A stretch of 64,000 bases of DNA from Dehalococcoidia bacterium (GTDB lineage: Bacteria; Chloroflexota; Dehalococcoidia; UBA2979), in NCBI GenBank assembly GCA_028279505.1, contig JANQNP010000022.1, forward strand, positions 124,001-188,000, written 5' to 3'. Position 1 is the stretch's first letter; every line of letters starts with the position of its first letter. A model generated the notes under the pieces. It was not told where the DNA came from, did not search any database, and saw only the letters and a program-made list of their open reading frames with translations. This document shows, one piece after another, positions 17,636-26,412 of this stretch. Made by a program: the position numbers and the translations under genes.

Positions 17636-19012
17636 ATGCGCGTGAGTAGTCGGCTCGGCCTCGCAACGCTCGCCGTCACAGCCGCGCTGATCGCCGCCGC
17701 ATGCACCGGCGGCGATGACGATCCCGCGAGCCCAACCCCCGACGTGACGACCACCCAGCCCCCGGCGCCGACCACCCCGCCCGAGCAGGTCGCCGAGGAC
17801 ATCGAGGTCCTGATGGCCGCCTTCAACCGCGGCCTCAACCCCGACCGCATCGAGCGCGTCGGCAACAGCGGCGATGTCACCCACGCCTGGTACCTCGCCG
17901 ACCTCATGCAGTTCTTCCCGCGCGGCCAGACCGCCGAGGACCTGAACGACGCCTGGCGCCAGCTCACCGGCGTCCCCCGCGAGCACCCGCGCGGCTGGCA
18001 GGCATCGACCGACTACCTGATCGCGAACGACATCCCGGCGCCCGCTGACTACTTCCGCCTGAAGACCGGCCTCCTCGGGTTCGTCGGCAACGACTGGGAC
18101 CCGTTCTTCGACGACCCCAATGCCGATGTCGACTGGCGCCTCGTGAGCTGGGGCGGCGTCGCCATCGACGACCGACCCGTCGAGGACGCCAACCGCCCCT
18201 GCGGGAACTGCATCCCCGCCCTCAACGACCCGCCCCTCACCGACGTCGCCGGCGGCGACTGGTACCCCGACGACCGCACGGTCTTCACCGTCGAGGTCAA
18301 CGGCGAGATCCGCGCCTACCCGAAGAACATCATGGAAGTGCACGAGATGGTGAACGACACCATCGGCGGCCGCCGTATCGCACTCGCCTACTGCACCCTC
18401 TGCGGCACCGCCCAGGCATTCTTCACCGACCAGCTCCCCGAGGGCATCGAAACCTCCACCGGCACACTCGAGCTGCGCACCAGCGGCCTGCTCTCCCGCT
18501 CGAACAAGCTCATGTTCGAGCTCCACACCTTCTCCCTCTTCGACACCTTCCGAGGGCGCGCCCTCACCGGCCCGCTCCACGACGTCGGCTTCGAGCTCGA
18601 GCACGTCAGCGTCGGCACCGCCGACTGGGGCGACCTGAAGGAGGCCCGCCCCGACGCCATGATCGTGAACCAGAACACCGGCCAGCTCGGCGTCTACCCG
18701 CTCGACCCGCTGGGCGACCGCGACGACAACGGCCCGATCTTCCCGGTCGGCGACGTCGACCCACGCCTCCTCATTCAGGAGCAGGTCCTCGGCGTCTCCC
18801 ACGACGGCATCACCGTCGCGTTCCCCGAGGCCGCCGCCCGCTTCGCCATCGCCACCGGCCAGCCGGTCGAGTTCCGAGGCATCACCGTCCGCCTCGACTC
18901 CGGCGCCTTGATCGCCGAGACCTCCGAGGGCGAGCGCATCACCACCCACCAGTCCTTCTGGTTCGCGTGGTCCCAGTTCAACCCCGACACGGAGATCTGG
19001 GACCCGGCCTAG
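17636..19012 (+). CDS. DUF3179 lipoprotein
   Basis: A 458-residue exported protein. The N-terminus MRVSSRLGLATLAVTAALI runs into a lipobox (IAAAC, Cys near residue 22), then a Thr/Pro-rich linker. The body matches DUF3179, seen in YCTLCGTAQAF (about residues 247-257) and the later THQSFWFAWSQF. ATG 17636 follows GAGGAG by five bases; an upstream GTG at 17591 is less likely. The function of DUF3179 is not established. It is membrane-anchored on the outside. Confidence 0.85.
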   Translation: MRVSSRLGLATLAVTAALIAAACTGGDDDPASPTPDVTTTQPPAPTTPPEQVAEDIEVLMAAFNRGLNPDRIERVGNSGDVTHAWYLADLMQFFPRGQTAEDLNDAWRQLTGVPREHPRGWQASTDYLIANDIPAPADYFRLKTGLLGFVGNDWDPFFDDPNADVDWRLVSWGGVAIDDRPVEDANRPCGNCIPALNDPPLTDVAGGDWYPDDRTVFTVEVNGEIRAYPKNIMEVHEMVNDTIGGRRIALAYCTLCGTAQAFFTDQLPEGIETSTGTLELRTSGLLSRSNKLMFELHTFSLFDTFRGRALTGPLHDVGFELEHVSVGTADWGDLKEARPDAMIVNQNTGQLGVYPLDPLGDRDDNGPIFPVGDVDPRLLIQEQVLGVSHDGITVAFPEAAARFAIATGQPVEFRGITVRLDSGALIAETSEGERITTHQSFWFAWSQFNPDTEIWDPA

Positions 19013-19157
19013 CGAAGCAGCCCGGCTCGTTCCCTCGGCAAGGCGAACGGATCCCCCGCACCAGTCCCACTCCCGAGGGTCGGCGACCGTCCGCGCCACC
19101 TCGCGCGATCCTGATATCGTCCCGGTCGAACCCACCTCAACCAGCCGGAGCGCATGC

Positions 19158-21110
19158 ATGACGGCCGTCGACGCCTACCCCCCGATCACCGCCACCGACG
19201 AGGAGCTCCGCGACGCCCTCGAGGCCGCCCACATCCCCTCGCTGGTGAACGCCCTCGTCCACATCACCGGCGACATCGCCCACATCCGAGGCGAGATCAA
19301 GCCGATCGCGGCGCTGTTCCAGGACCCGCAGGGCGGCATTTCGCCGGAGCGTCAGGCCGAGGCGCGCTCGATCGCCCTCGAGGTGCTCAAGGCCTACCGC
19401 GACGGCGGCAGCCAGCTCCCCCCGCGCCCCTCGGACGAGGCCATCGAAGAGATGACCGACTACCTCATCGGCGAAGGCGTCCCCCGCGAGTACAAGGACT
19501 TCCTCCACGCCGAACTCGGCATGGACGGACAGGACCCCTACGCCCATGCCTCCTTCGAGGGCATCCCGCCCGAGGCCCGCGCGAACTTCCGCGTCCTGAT
19601 CATCGGTGCCGGCATGTCCGGCCTGCTCGCCGCGATCCGCCTCGATCAGGAGGGCATCCCCTACACGATCATCGAGAAGAACTCAGAGGTCGGCGGCACC
19701 TGGTGGCAGAACCAGTACCCCGGCTGCCGCGTCGACAACCAGAACCACATCTACTCCTACTCGTTTGAGCCGCACGACTGGCCCTACTGGTACTCGAATC
19801 GCGAAGTCCTCTTCGACTACTTCAACCACTGCGCCGACAAGTACGACGTCCGCAAGCACATCCGCTTCAACACCCACGTCGAGCGCGCGGTCTTCAACGA
19901 GGACACTGGCGGCTGGTCGGTGACCGTGCGACCCTCCGAGGGCGACGCGGAAGTCCTCGAGGTGAACGCCGTCATCAGCGCCGTCGGCCAGCTCAACCGC
20001 CCGAAGCTGCCCCAGATCCGCGGACGCGACACCTTCGAGGGCCCGTCGTTCCACTCCGGCGAGTGGCAGCACGATGTCGACCTGACCGGCAAGCGCATCG
20101 GCGTCGTCGGCACCGGCGCGAGCGCCTTCCAGTTCGTCCCTGAGATCGCGAAAGAGGCCGACGAGGTTGTCATCTTCCAGCGCACCCCGCCGTGGATGGC
20201 CCCCTCACCCACCTATCGGCAAGAGATCCCCGACGGCAAGCACTGGCTGATCGAGAACGTGCCGTTCTATCACCAGTGGTATCGGTTCTCCCTCTTCTGG
20301 CGGAGCTCGGAGGGCATGCTCAAGTCGGTGTCAGTCGACCCGGAGTGGTCCGAGCCCGGCTCCGTCAGCGCCGCGAACAAGAAGATGCGCGACACGCTCA
20401 CGGCCTACATCCGCACCACGCTCGCCGATGCGCCCGAGGTGCTCGAACACGCGGTCCCGGACTACCCGCCCGGCGGCAAGCGCATGGTCGTCGACGACGG
20501 CAACTGGCTCCGCGCCCTCAAGCGCGACAACGTCCAGCTCACCGTCGACCCGATCGCGGAGATCACGCCCACCGGCATCGCCTGCGAGAGCGGCCGCACC
20601 GAGGCCTTCGACGTCATCATCTTCGCGACCGGGTTCCAGGCCAGCGAGTTCCTGATGCCGATGGAGGTCGTCGGCCGCCACGGCGTCGAGCTCCACGATC
20701 ACTGGGCTGGCACCGCCCGCGCCTACCGAGGCGTCACGGTCCCCGGGTACCCCAACCTCTTCGCGCTCTACGGCCCGAACACGAACATCGTCGTCAACGG
20801 CTCCACGATCTTCTTCGCCGAGTGTGAAATGCGGTACGTCATGGGCTGCATCCAGCTGCTGCTCTCCCGCGACGGAGCGGCGATGGATGTCCGTCCCGAG
20901 GTCCACGACGCCTACAACGAGCGCATCGATCGTGGGAACGAGCTGATGGCCTGGGGCACCCCCGGCGTCACGAGCTGGTACAAGAACGCCCAGGGACACG
21001 TCACCCAGAACTGGCCGTTCACCCTGCTCGAGTTCTGGACCCAGACGCAGGCACCCGATCCCGAGGACTATGAGTTCCTCGAGGCCCGCGTCCCCGAGCC
21101 GGTCGGGTAG
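19158..21110 (+). CDS. FAD-dependent monooxygenase, Baeyer-Villiger type
   Basis: A 650-residue flavoprotein with an extra 140-residue N-terminal helical region, as in some larger BVMOs. The FAD site is VLIIGAGMSGLLAAIRL (about residues 147-163), followed by EVGGTWWQNQYPGCRVD. The BVMO fingerprint is partly kept as FEGPSFHSGEW (about 294-304) and the NADPH site is RIGVVGTGASAFQFV. The enzyme should insert oxygen into a ketone using NADPH and O2. Two overlapping ATGs exist; 19158 is seven bases after CCGGAG and in frame. Such flavin oxygenases are abundant in marine Chloroflexota. Confidence 0.9.
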   Translation: MTAVDAYPPITATDEELRDALEAAHIPSLVNALVHITGDIAHIRGEIKPIAALFQDPQGGISPERQAEARSIALEVLKAYRDGGSQLPPRPSDEAIEEMTDYLIGEGVPREYKDFLHAELGMDGQDPYAHASFEGIPPEARANFRVLIIGAGMSGLLAAIRLDQEGIPYTIIEKNSEVGGTWWQNQYPGCRVDNQNHIYSYSFEPHDWPYWYSNREVLFDYFNHCADKYDVRKHIRFNTHVERAVFNEDTGGWSVTVRPSEGDAEVLEVNAVISAVGQLNRPKLPQIRGRDTFEGPSFHSGEWQHDVDLTGKRIGVVGTGASAFQFVPEIAKEADEVVIFQRTPPWMAPSPTYRQEIPDGKHWLIENVPFYHQWYRFSLFWRSSEGMLKSVSVDPEWSEPGSVSAANKKMRDTLTAYIRTTLADAPEVLEHAVPDYPPGGKRMVVDDGNWLRALKRDNVQLTVDPIAEITPTGIACESGRTEAFDVIIFATGFQASEFLMPMEVVGRHGVELHDHWAGTARAYRGVTVPGYPNLFALYGPNTNIVVNGSTIFFAECEMRYVMGCIQLLLSRDGAAMDVRPEVHDAYNERIDRGNELMAWGTPGVTSWYKNAQGHVTQNWPFTLLEFWTQTQAPDPEDYEFLEARVPEPVG

Positions 21111-21166
21111 CGTCGGCCGCCGAGCCACCGGTCGACGCCAACCCCCAACCACCGAGGAGCCAGCAC

Positions 21167-21541
21167 ATGCACGTTCACGTCATCAAGTCCGACGACGGCG
21201 ACACCGTCGAGCGCACCGACGCCCCCATCTTCGAGGGCGGCCAGGTCTGGGGCCGCGGCCTCTCCACCGGACTCACCGAGGACACCAACGTCTCCGTCGT
21301 CAACTTCGCCCCCGGCGCCCGCGCCGGCTGGCACACCCATACCCGTGACCAGGTCCTCTACGTCGTCGCCGGCATCGGCAAGGTCGGCGATCGCGAGGGC
21401 GAGCGCGTCATCAGCGCGGGCGACTGCGCCGTCGTCCCCGCCGGCATCGAACACTGGCACGGCGCCTACGACACCGGCTCGCCGGTGGCGCACCTCTCGA
21501 TCATGCCCGTCGGCGCCGAGACGACCGTCCTAGACGAGTAG
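21167..21541 (+). CDS. Single-domain cupin protein
   Basis: A 124-residue cupin with the two metal-binding motifs: GWHTHTRDQVLYVVAG (about residues 54-69) and VVPAGIEHWHGA (about 90-101). It follows the flavin monooxygenase by 56 bases on the same strand, with GAGGAG upstream of ATG 21167. It could be a small dioxygenase, an isomerase or a binding protein; no substrate can be named. Confidence 0.8.
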   Translation: MHVHVIKSDDGDTVERTDAPIFEGGQVWGRGLSTGLTEDTNVSVVNFAPGARAGWHTHTRDQVLYVVAGIGKVGDREGERVISAGDCAVVPAGIEHWHGAYDTGSPVAHLSIMPVGAETTVLDE

Positions 21542-21570
21542 CGACAGCGCGAACCCGGAGGAGCACCGGC

Positions 21571-22176
21571 TTGCCCTCGACTGGCGACGCCTGGCCCGGC
21601 GTGATGCGGGTCGACAGCACCCGCATCTCCGTGGTCTCCGACACCCACGAGCAGGGCGACGGCTGGGGCTCCCCGCCCGAGCTGCTCGCCGCCCTCGAGG
21701 GCTCCGACCTCATCCTCCACTGCGGCGACCTCGACACCCTCGGCGTGCTCGATCACCTCGAGACGATCGCGCCGGTCCTCGCGGTCCGCGGCTACCCCGA
21801 CCCACGCGAGGACGGCGATCGCCTCGCCGAGGAGACGCGCGTCGTCGACGTCGACGGCGTCAAGATCGGCATGGTCCACGACATCCGCCTCCACGGCGGC
21901 GCCGTCAATTTCACCCACACCGTCGAGTTCGGTCGCCGCGATCCGGCGGATGTGCTCGCGCAGCGCTTCGGCGAACCGGTCGACGTCGTCTGCTTCGGCG
22001 ACACCCACCACGAGTACATCGGCATGGTCGCCGGCACCCTGTTCGTGAATCCCGGCAGCCCCACCCGCCCGAACTTCCGCCACGCCGCGGGCGAGCTCGG
22101 CACCTTCGCGAATCTCGACGTGAAGAACGGCGTCGTCTCCGCCGAGATCCGTAAGCTGTGGCGCGCAGACGGCTGA
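21571..22176 (+). CDS. Metallophosphoesterase (YfcE/MJ0936-like)
   Basis: A 201-residue calcineurin-like phosphoesterase. The metal ligands are seen in VVSDTHEQGDG, LILHCGDLDT and the C-terminal CFGDTHHEYI and NPGSPTRPN. The YfcE group hydrolyses phosphodiesters or small phosphate esters. The start is taken as TTG 21571 because GGAGGAG sits seven bases upstream; the next ATG (21604) is far from that site. Thirty bases separate it from the cupin stop. Confidence 0.85.
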   Translation: MPSTGDAWPGVMRVDSTRISVVSDTHEQGDGWGSPPELLAALEGSDLILHCGDLDTLGVLDHLETIAPVLAVRGYPDPREDGDRLAEETRVVDVDGVKIGMVHDIRLHGGAVNFTHTVEFGRRDPADVLAQRFGEPVDVVCFGDTHHEYIGMVAGTLFVNPGSPTRPNFRHAAGELGTFANLDVKNGVVSAEIRKLWRADG

Positions 22177-22184
22177 ACCTGACG

Positions 22185-22222
22185 AACCCCGGACGAAACT
22201 GATGGAGTTCTGATCCGGGGTT
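22185..22222. terminator. Hairpin after the phosphoesterase gene
   Basis: AACCCCGGA and TCCGGGGTT (22185-22193 and 22214-22222) form a perfect 9-bp stem with a 20-base loop, nine bases after the phosphoesterase stop. No T-run follows, so it may be an RNA 3' structure rather than an intrinsic terminator. Confidence 0.4.
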
Positions 22223-22272
22223 AACACAGAGCGGTTGGGAGACCCGGCTGGCCGGCCGATGATTCCAGCACG

Positions 22273-22470
22273 ATGACTACCAGTGACAGTCCCAGCGAGA
22301 TCACCCCGCGCACCCTCGTCGTTCGCTGCACCACGTGCCGGCGCCCCGAGGGCCCCTTCGTCTACATGGCGAACGGCAAGGACTACTGCGTCGCCTGCGC
22401 CCAGAAGATCCGCGACCTGATGCGCTTCGGCTCCGCCGGCCGTCGCGCCGAGGACCTGCACATCGACTAG
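22273..22470 (+). CDS. Small double-CxxC zinc-ribbon protein
   Basis: The 65-residue product has two CxxC pairs (VRCTTCRRP and YCVACAQKI, about residues 19-22 and 39-42) spaced for one zinc ribbon. The remainder is short and charged. The function is unknown; such proteins often bind nucleic acid or another protein. It stands between the phosphoesterase and the convergent GGDEF-EAL gene. The 150-base gap after it shows nothing I can name. Confidence 0.65.
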   Translation: MTTSDSPSEITPRTLVVRCTTCRRPEGPFVYMANGKDYCVACAQKIRDLMRFGSAGRRAEDLHID

Positions 22471-22620
22471 CAGCCTCGGTCCGAGGGCCGCGCTCCGCGA
22501 CACCCACTCGTCGCGGTCTCAAGCACATTGAGAACTATCGAGGTAACTCGTCGCCCACTCGGAGCACGCGGACCGACCCAGCGCGCCCAGTTCACGTTCC
22601 CGGGCGCCGAGCCTCGAGAC

Positions 22621-24912
22621 CTAGGCCGCGAACCCCTGCCCCAGCCGCCGGTGCTCGCTCAGCAGCGTCGTCGCTGCATCCGCGGTCAGCGGTCGCGCGA
22701 AGAGGTACCCCTGCGCCAGGTCGCAGCCGAGGTGCCGCAGCAGCGAGAGCTGCCGCTCGTGCTCCACGCCCTCGGCCACCACCCGCAGCCCGAGCGCATG
22801 TCCGAGGGCGATCACGCCGCTCACGATCGACCCGGCGTCTTCGTCCGTCGTCACGTTGTGCACGAACGACCCATCGATCTTCAGCGTGTTGAGCGGGAAC
22901 TCCTTCAGCCGCACCAGCGACGAGTGCCCCGTCCCGAAATCGTCGAGCGCGGTCCGCACCCCGAGGTCGTTGATCTGCTTCAGGATCGAGACTGCGTCCT
23001 CCACGTTCTGCAGCGCGGCGGTCTCGGTGACCTCCAACTCCAACAGATTCGGATCGACGCTGGTCTCTTCGACGATCGCCCGGATCGCCTCCAGCATCCC
23101 CTCGTTGGAGAACAGCCGCGCCGACAGGTTCACCGACACGACCACCGGACCGAGCCCGGCATCGCGCCAGCGGCGGTTCTGCTCGCACGCCTCGCGCAGC
23201 ACCCACTCGTCCACCAGCCGGATCAGCCCGTTGTCCTCGAGGATCGGCACGAACTCCGCCGGCGGCAGCAACCCGTGCACCGGGTGATCCCACCGGACGA
23301 GGGCTTCGAAGCTCTCGATGCGGCCCGTCTCGATCTCCACCTCCGGGTGGTAGTAGACCGTCAGCTCGCCACCCTCGATCGCCGCGCGTAGATCGTTCTC
23401 GATGTTCAACCGGTGCTGCGAGTCCGCATCCAGCGAGGCCGTCGCGAACTGGTACCCGGAGCCACCCAGCTCCTTCGCCCGGTACATCGCCGAGTCTGCG
23501 CGCCGGATCAGCGTCGCCGCGTCCTCGCCGTCGTGCGGATAGACCGCCACGCCCACGCTCGTCGCCGTGTGCAGCGATCGGCCGCCCACCTCCAGCGGCG
23601 TGCTCACCGACGCAACCAGCGCCCCCGCCGAGGTCATCGCCGCCTCCGGGCTCGCCAGGTTCGGCACCAGCACCAGGAACTCGTCGCCGCCGAAGCGCGC
23701 CACGAGGTGATCGTCCGGCAGCGCCTCGACGAACCGTCGCGCCACCTGCTGCAACAACTCATCGCCAACCGCGTGACCCAGCGTGTCGTTCACGAGCTTG
23801 AACCGATCGAGGTCCATCAACATCACCGCGAACGAGCGGCGGCCGGCCTGCGCCCGCTCCAGCGCGTCCGCGATTGCGCCCTCCATCACCTGCCGGTTCG
23901 GCAAGCCGGTCAGGTGGTCGTAGTCCGCCAGTTGCTGGATCCGCTCCGTCGCTCGCTTCCGGTCGGTGATGTCGCTGATCTCGATCCAGCCGCTGCGCTC
24001 GTTGTCCCCCAGCGGATACGTCGAAATCGAGACCTCCACGTCCCGCACCTCGCCGTCGGAGCGCGTGATCTGCTTCTCGTAGAGCCCGGGCGGCGCCGCG
24101 CCCCAGATCCGCGCGGTCACCAGCGACATCAGCGACCCGCCACCGACCGCCGGCGCCAGCTCACTCAGCGTCATCCGCCGCAACTCCGTCGGCTCGTAGC
24201 CGAGGATGTCGCAGATCACGCTGTTCCAGAGCTGGATCTTGCCGGCGCTCGAGACGATCAGGATCCCGTTCTGCGCCGACTCCAACATCACGAGGAACGA
24301 CTCGTGCGTGTCGCGCAGCTCCGCCTCCACCGCGACGCGCGCACCCACGTCGCGCACCACGCCGCGGAACGCGGCGCCTCCCCGGTCTGGCCCCCGCTGC
24401 ACCTGGAACTCCACCGTTCGAGGTGTCCCGTCCTTGTGCTCCCACGTCCCCTCGCGTGTGTGCGCTCGTGCCGGATCCGTCGCCACCACCGCGGCCGGCT
24501 CCTCCGCGGTGAACTCGGCGATCGCCCGGCCGACCAGCTCCTCGGGCTCGTACCCGAGCAGCGAACGTGAACCGGCGCTGACGTAGCTGAAGCGCCCCTC
24601 GGCGTCGGCCTCGTAGACCATCACGTCCGGCAGATCGTCCGCGATCCCGGCCATGCGCGCCTCGGCGCGATCCGCGCGTCGGCGCGACCGCCGCGCCGAG
24701 CGTCGCCACGTCGCCACTAGGAACATCAAGGCAAGCGACAGCAGGATGAGCGGCACCAGCGCCACAAGACCCCGATCGACCAGATCGACGCCTCGCAGCT
24801 CACCCCAGGCCGGCAGTTCGAGCGCGAACGTCACGCCAGAGCCAACGATCGCAAGGACCGTCGCAAACCACAGCAGCGCCGTCGGCGGTCCTTCGCCGGA
24901 GCGTGTTCGCAT
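22621..24912 (-). CDS. Membrane PAS-PAS-GGDEF-EAL protein (c-di-GMP metabolism)
   Basis: 763 residues: two hydrophobic segments (about 14-32 and 47-67), two PAS domains (about 90-205 and 210-325), a GGDEF domain with the intact signature RFGGDEFLVL (near 425) and a C-terminal EAL domain. The EAL part retains SFEALVRW, the Asn in VNLSAR, the Glu in LEVTET, ALDDFGTGHSS and AEGVEHERQ, so phosphodiesterase residues look intact; the usual KIDRSFV is KIDGSFV. Both activities are possible. It is anchored in the inner membrane with PAS sensing in the cytosol. A cluster of palindromes lies upstream. Confidence 0.9.
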   Translation of the reverse strand: MRTRSGEGPPTALLWFATVLAIVGSGVTFALELPAWGELRGVDLVDRGLVALVPLILLSLALMFLVATWRRSARRSRRRADRAEARMAGIADDLPDVMVYEADAEGRFSYVSAGSRSLLGYEPEELVGRAIAEFTAEEPAAVVATDPARAHTREGTWEHKDGTPRTVEFQVQRGPDRGGAAFRGVVRDVGARVAVEAELRDTHESFLVMLESAQNGILIVSSAGKIQLWNSVICDILGYEPTELRRMTLSELAPAVGGGSLMSLVTARIWGAAPPGLYEKQITRSDGEVRDVEVSISTYPLGDNERSGWIEISDITDRKRATERIQQLADYDHLTGLPNRQVMEGAIADALERAQAGRRSFAVMLMDLDRFKLVNDTLGHAVGDELLQQVARRFVEALPDDHLVARFGGDEFLVLVPNLASPEAAMTSAGALVASVSTPLEVGGRSLHTATSVGVAVYPHDGEDAATLIRRADSAMYRAKELGGSGYQFATASLDADSQHRLNIENDLRAAIEGGELTVYYHPEVEIETGRIESFEALVRWDHPVHGLLPPAEFVPILEDNGLIRLVDEWVLREACEQNRRWRDAGLGPVVVSVNLSARLFSNEGMLEAIRAIVEETSVDPNLLELEVTETAALQNVEDAVSILKQINDLGVRTALDDFGTGHSSLVRLKEFPLNTLKIDGSFVHNVTTDEDAGSIVSGVIALGHALGLRVVAEGVEHERQLSLLRHLGCDLAQGYLFARPLTADAATTLLSEHRRLGQGFAA

Positions 24913-24931
24913 CGCCCGTCCGTCCGGGTGC

Positions 24932-24969
24932 GGCTCATGAGCCAGACACGTCTAGCTGGAGACATGTCT
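24932..24969. promoter_or_regulatory. Cluster of three palindromes upstream of the GGDEF-EAL gene
   Basis: Immediately upstream of the minus-strand gene are GGCTCATGAGCC (24932-24943), AGACACGTCT (24944-24953) and AGACATGTCT (24960-24969). The last two share the form AGAC-N2-GTCT and start 16 bases apart, as expected for two dimers of one regulator on nearby faces of DNA. The binding protein is unknown. Confidence 0.5.
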
Positions 24970-25078
24970 ATCTAATCGTCGGCTGACAGCAGTCGTTCGT
25001 TACCGGAGCGCCCCCGCCGTCAGATATCGCCGCACTGACGCACGATCCGGCGCTCGCGCAGGGGGCACTCCGCCCCAC

Positions 25079-25657
25079 CTACCGAGGCGCGCGCCCCATC
25101 TCGTAGAACTCCGCGTTCGGCTGCATCGAGGTCAGATTCGCCATCCGGTTCGACAGCGCGAACAGCGCCGTGATCGCCCCGATGTCCCAGATGTCCTCAT
25201 CGCTGAACCCGTGCGCGCGCAGCTCCTCGAAGTCGTCGTCGCTCGCGAGGTGGGAGTCGTTCGCCATCAGCAACGCGAAGTCCAGCATCGCCCGCTGTCG
25301 CTCCGTGATCGGCGCCTTCGTGTAGTTGGTCGCGATCTGATCCGCCAGCAGCGGCTCCTGCGCGAAGATCCGGAGCATCGCCCCATGCGAGACCACGCAG
25401 TAGAGACAGTGATTCGCCGCGCTCGTCGCCACGACGATCATCTCCCGCTCCGCCTTCGACAGCCCGCCATCGCGACTCATCAGCGCGTCGTAGTAGCTGA
25501 AGAACGCGCGGAACTCATCGGGGCGGTGCGCGAACACCAGGAACACGTTCGGCACGAACCCGGTCCGCTCCTGGACCGCCAGGATCTGCTCCCGGACGTC
25601 GTCGGGCAGGTCGGACAACTCCGGCACCGGGAACCGGCTGATCGGCATCTCGCTCAT
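25079..25657 (-). CDS. AhpD-like carboxymuconolactone decarboxylase / peroxidase-related protein
   Basis: A 192-residue all-helical protein of the uncharacterised peroxidase-related group. The redox motif is CLYCVVSHG (CxxC plus His, about residues 83-91). ATG 25657 has GGGGAG just upstream; a longer frame has no such site. The family includes alkylhydroperoxidase AhpD, which reduces peroxides through the CxxC pair, so a role in peroxide or organic-oxidant handling is likely. It is divergent from the SpeE-like gene. Confidence 0.85.
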   Translation of the reverse strand: MSEMPISRFPVPELSDLPDDVREQILAVQERTGFVPNVFLVFAHRPDEFRAFFSYYDALMSRDGGLSKAEREMIVVATSAANHCLYCVVSHGAMLRIFAQEPLLADQIATNYTKAPITERQRAMLDFALLMANDSHLASDDDFEELRAHGFSDEDIWDIGAITALFALSNRMANLTSMQPNAEFYEMGRAPR

Positions 25658-25718
25658 CGGAACTCCCCGCTCGACGCGAACCCATGCGACCCGGACCGTA
25701 CCCCGGCGCCCGCCTATC

Positions 25719-26390
25719 GTGGATGCCGTGAAGCCCTGGGAACACCTCGCCACCGCGCCCACACCCGACGGCTACGACCTCGAGCTCTGGCGCCACGACC
25801 GCGACTTCGCGATCCGCGCCGACGGCTACGACCTCATGGTCTCGCGCGCCCACCAGTCCGAGGACCAGATGATGGCCCTCGCCTGCCCCAATCCACCCAC
25901 CGAAGCACGCGTTCTCGTCGGCGGCCTCGGCATGGGGTACACCCTCCGCGCCGTCCTCGACGCGCTCCCCGCCTCTGGCACCGCCGTCGTCAGCGAACTG
26001 ATCCCCGAGGTCATCGACTGGAACCGAGGCGTGCTCGGCCCCCTCGCCGGTCACCCCCTCGACGACCCCCGCACGCAGATCGAGCCGCGCGACGTCGCCG
26101 ACGTCATCCGCGACGCGAACGGCCAGTTCGACGCAATCCTCCTCGACGTCGACAACGGCCCCACCGCCCCCACCCAACGGCGCAACGTCCGCCTCTACAC
26201 CCCCGAAGGTCTCGAGGCGATCCACACCGCGCTTCGCCCTCGGGGCACGGTCGCCATCTGGTCCGTCGACGAGCAACGCGGCTTCGAGCGCCGCCTCCGC
26301 CGCGCCGGCTTCGAGCCCCGCACCCACCGCGTCCGCGCCCACGGCCGCCGAGGCACCAGCCACTACATCCTCGTCGGAGCGAAGCACTAG
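25719..26390 (+). CDS. Spermidine synthase-like methyltransferase-fold protein
   Basis: A 223-residue Rossmann protein: the nucleotide loop is VLVGGLGMGYTLRAVLD (about residues 67-83) and the acidic segment AILLDVDNGP (about 144-153) matches the SpeE aspartate loop. It lacks the N-terminal beta domain of true spermidine synthases and is shorter. It could make a polyamine or methylate a small molecule. Start GTG 25719; a second GTG at 25728 is possible. The SpeE signature for polyamine selectivity cannot be judged. Confidence 0.7.
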   Translation: MDAVKPWEHLATAPTPDGYDLELWRHDRDFAIRADGYDLMVSRAHQSEDQMMALACPNPPTEARVLVGGLGMGYTLRAVLDALPASGTAVVSELIPEVIDWNRGVLGPLAGHPLDDPRTQIEPRDVADVIRDANGQFDAILLDVDNGPTAPTQRRNVRLYTPEGLEAIHTALRPRGTVAIWSVDEQRGFERRLRRAGFEPRTHRVRAHGRRGTSHYILVGAKH

Positions 26391-26412
26391 CTCCTCACGC
26401 TATCCTGACGCC

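Noticed and set aside
22185..22222. Hammerhead-like ribozyme (CGAAAC and CTGATGG within the hairpin region)
   Set aside because: The core would need CUGANGA and three stems. The sequence has CTGATGG and a single stem, so the match is accidental.
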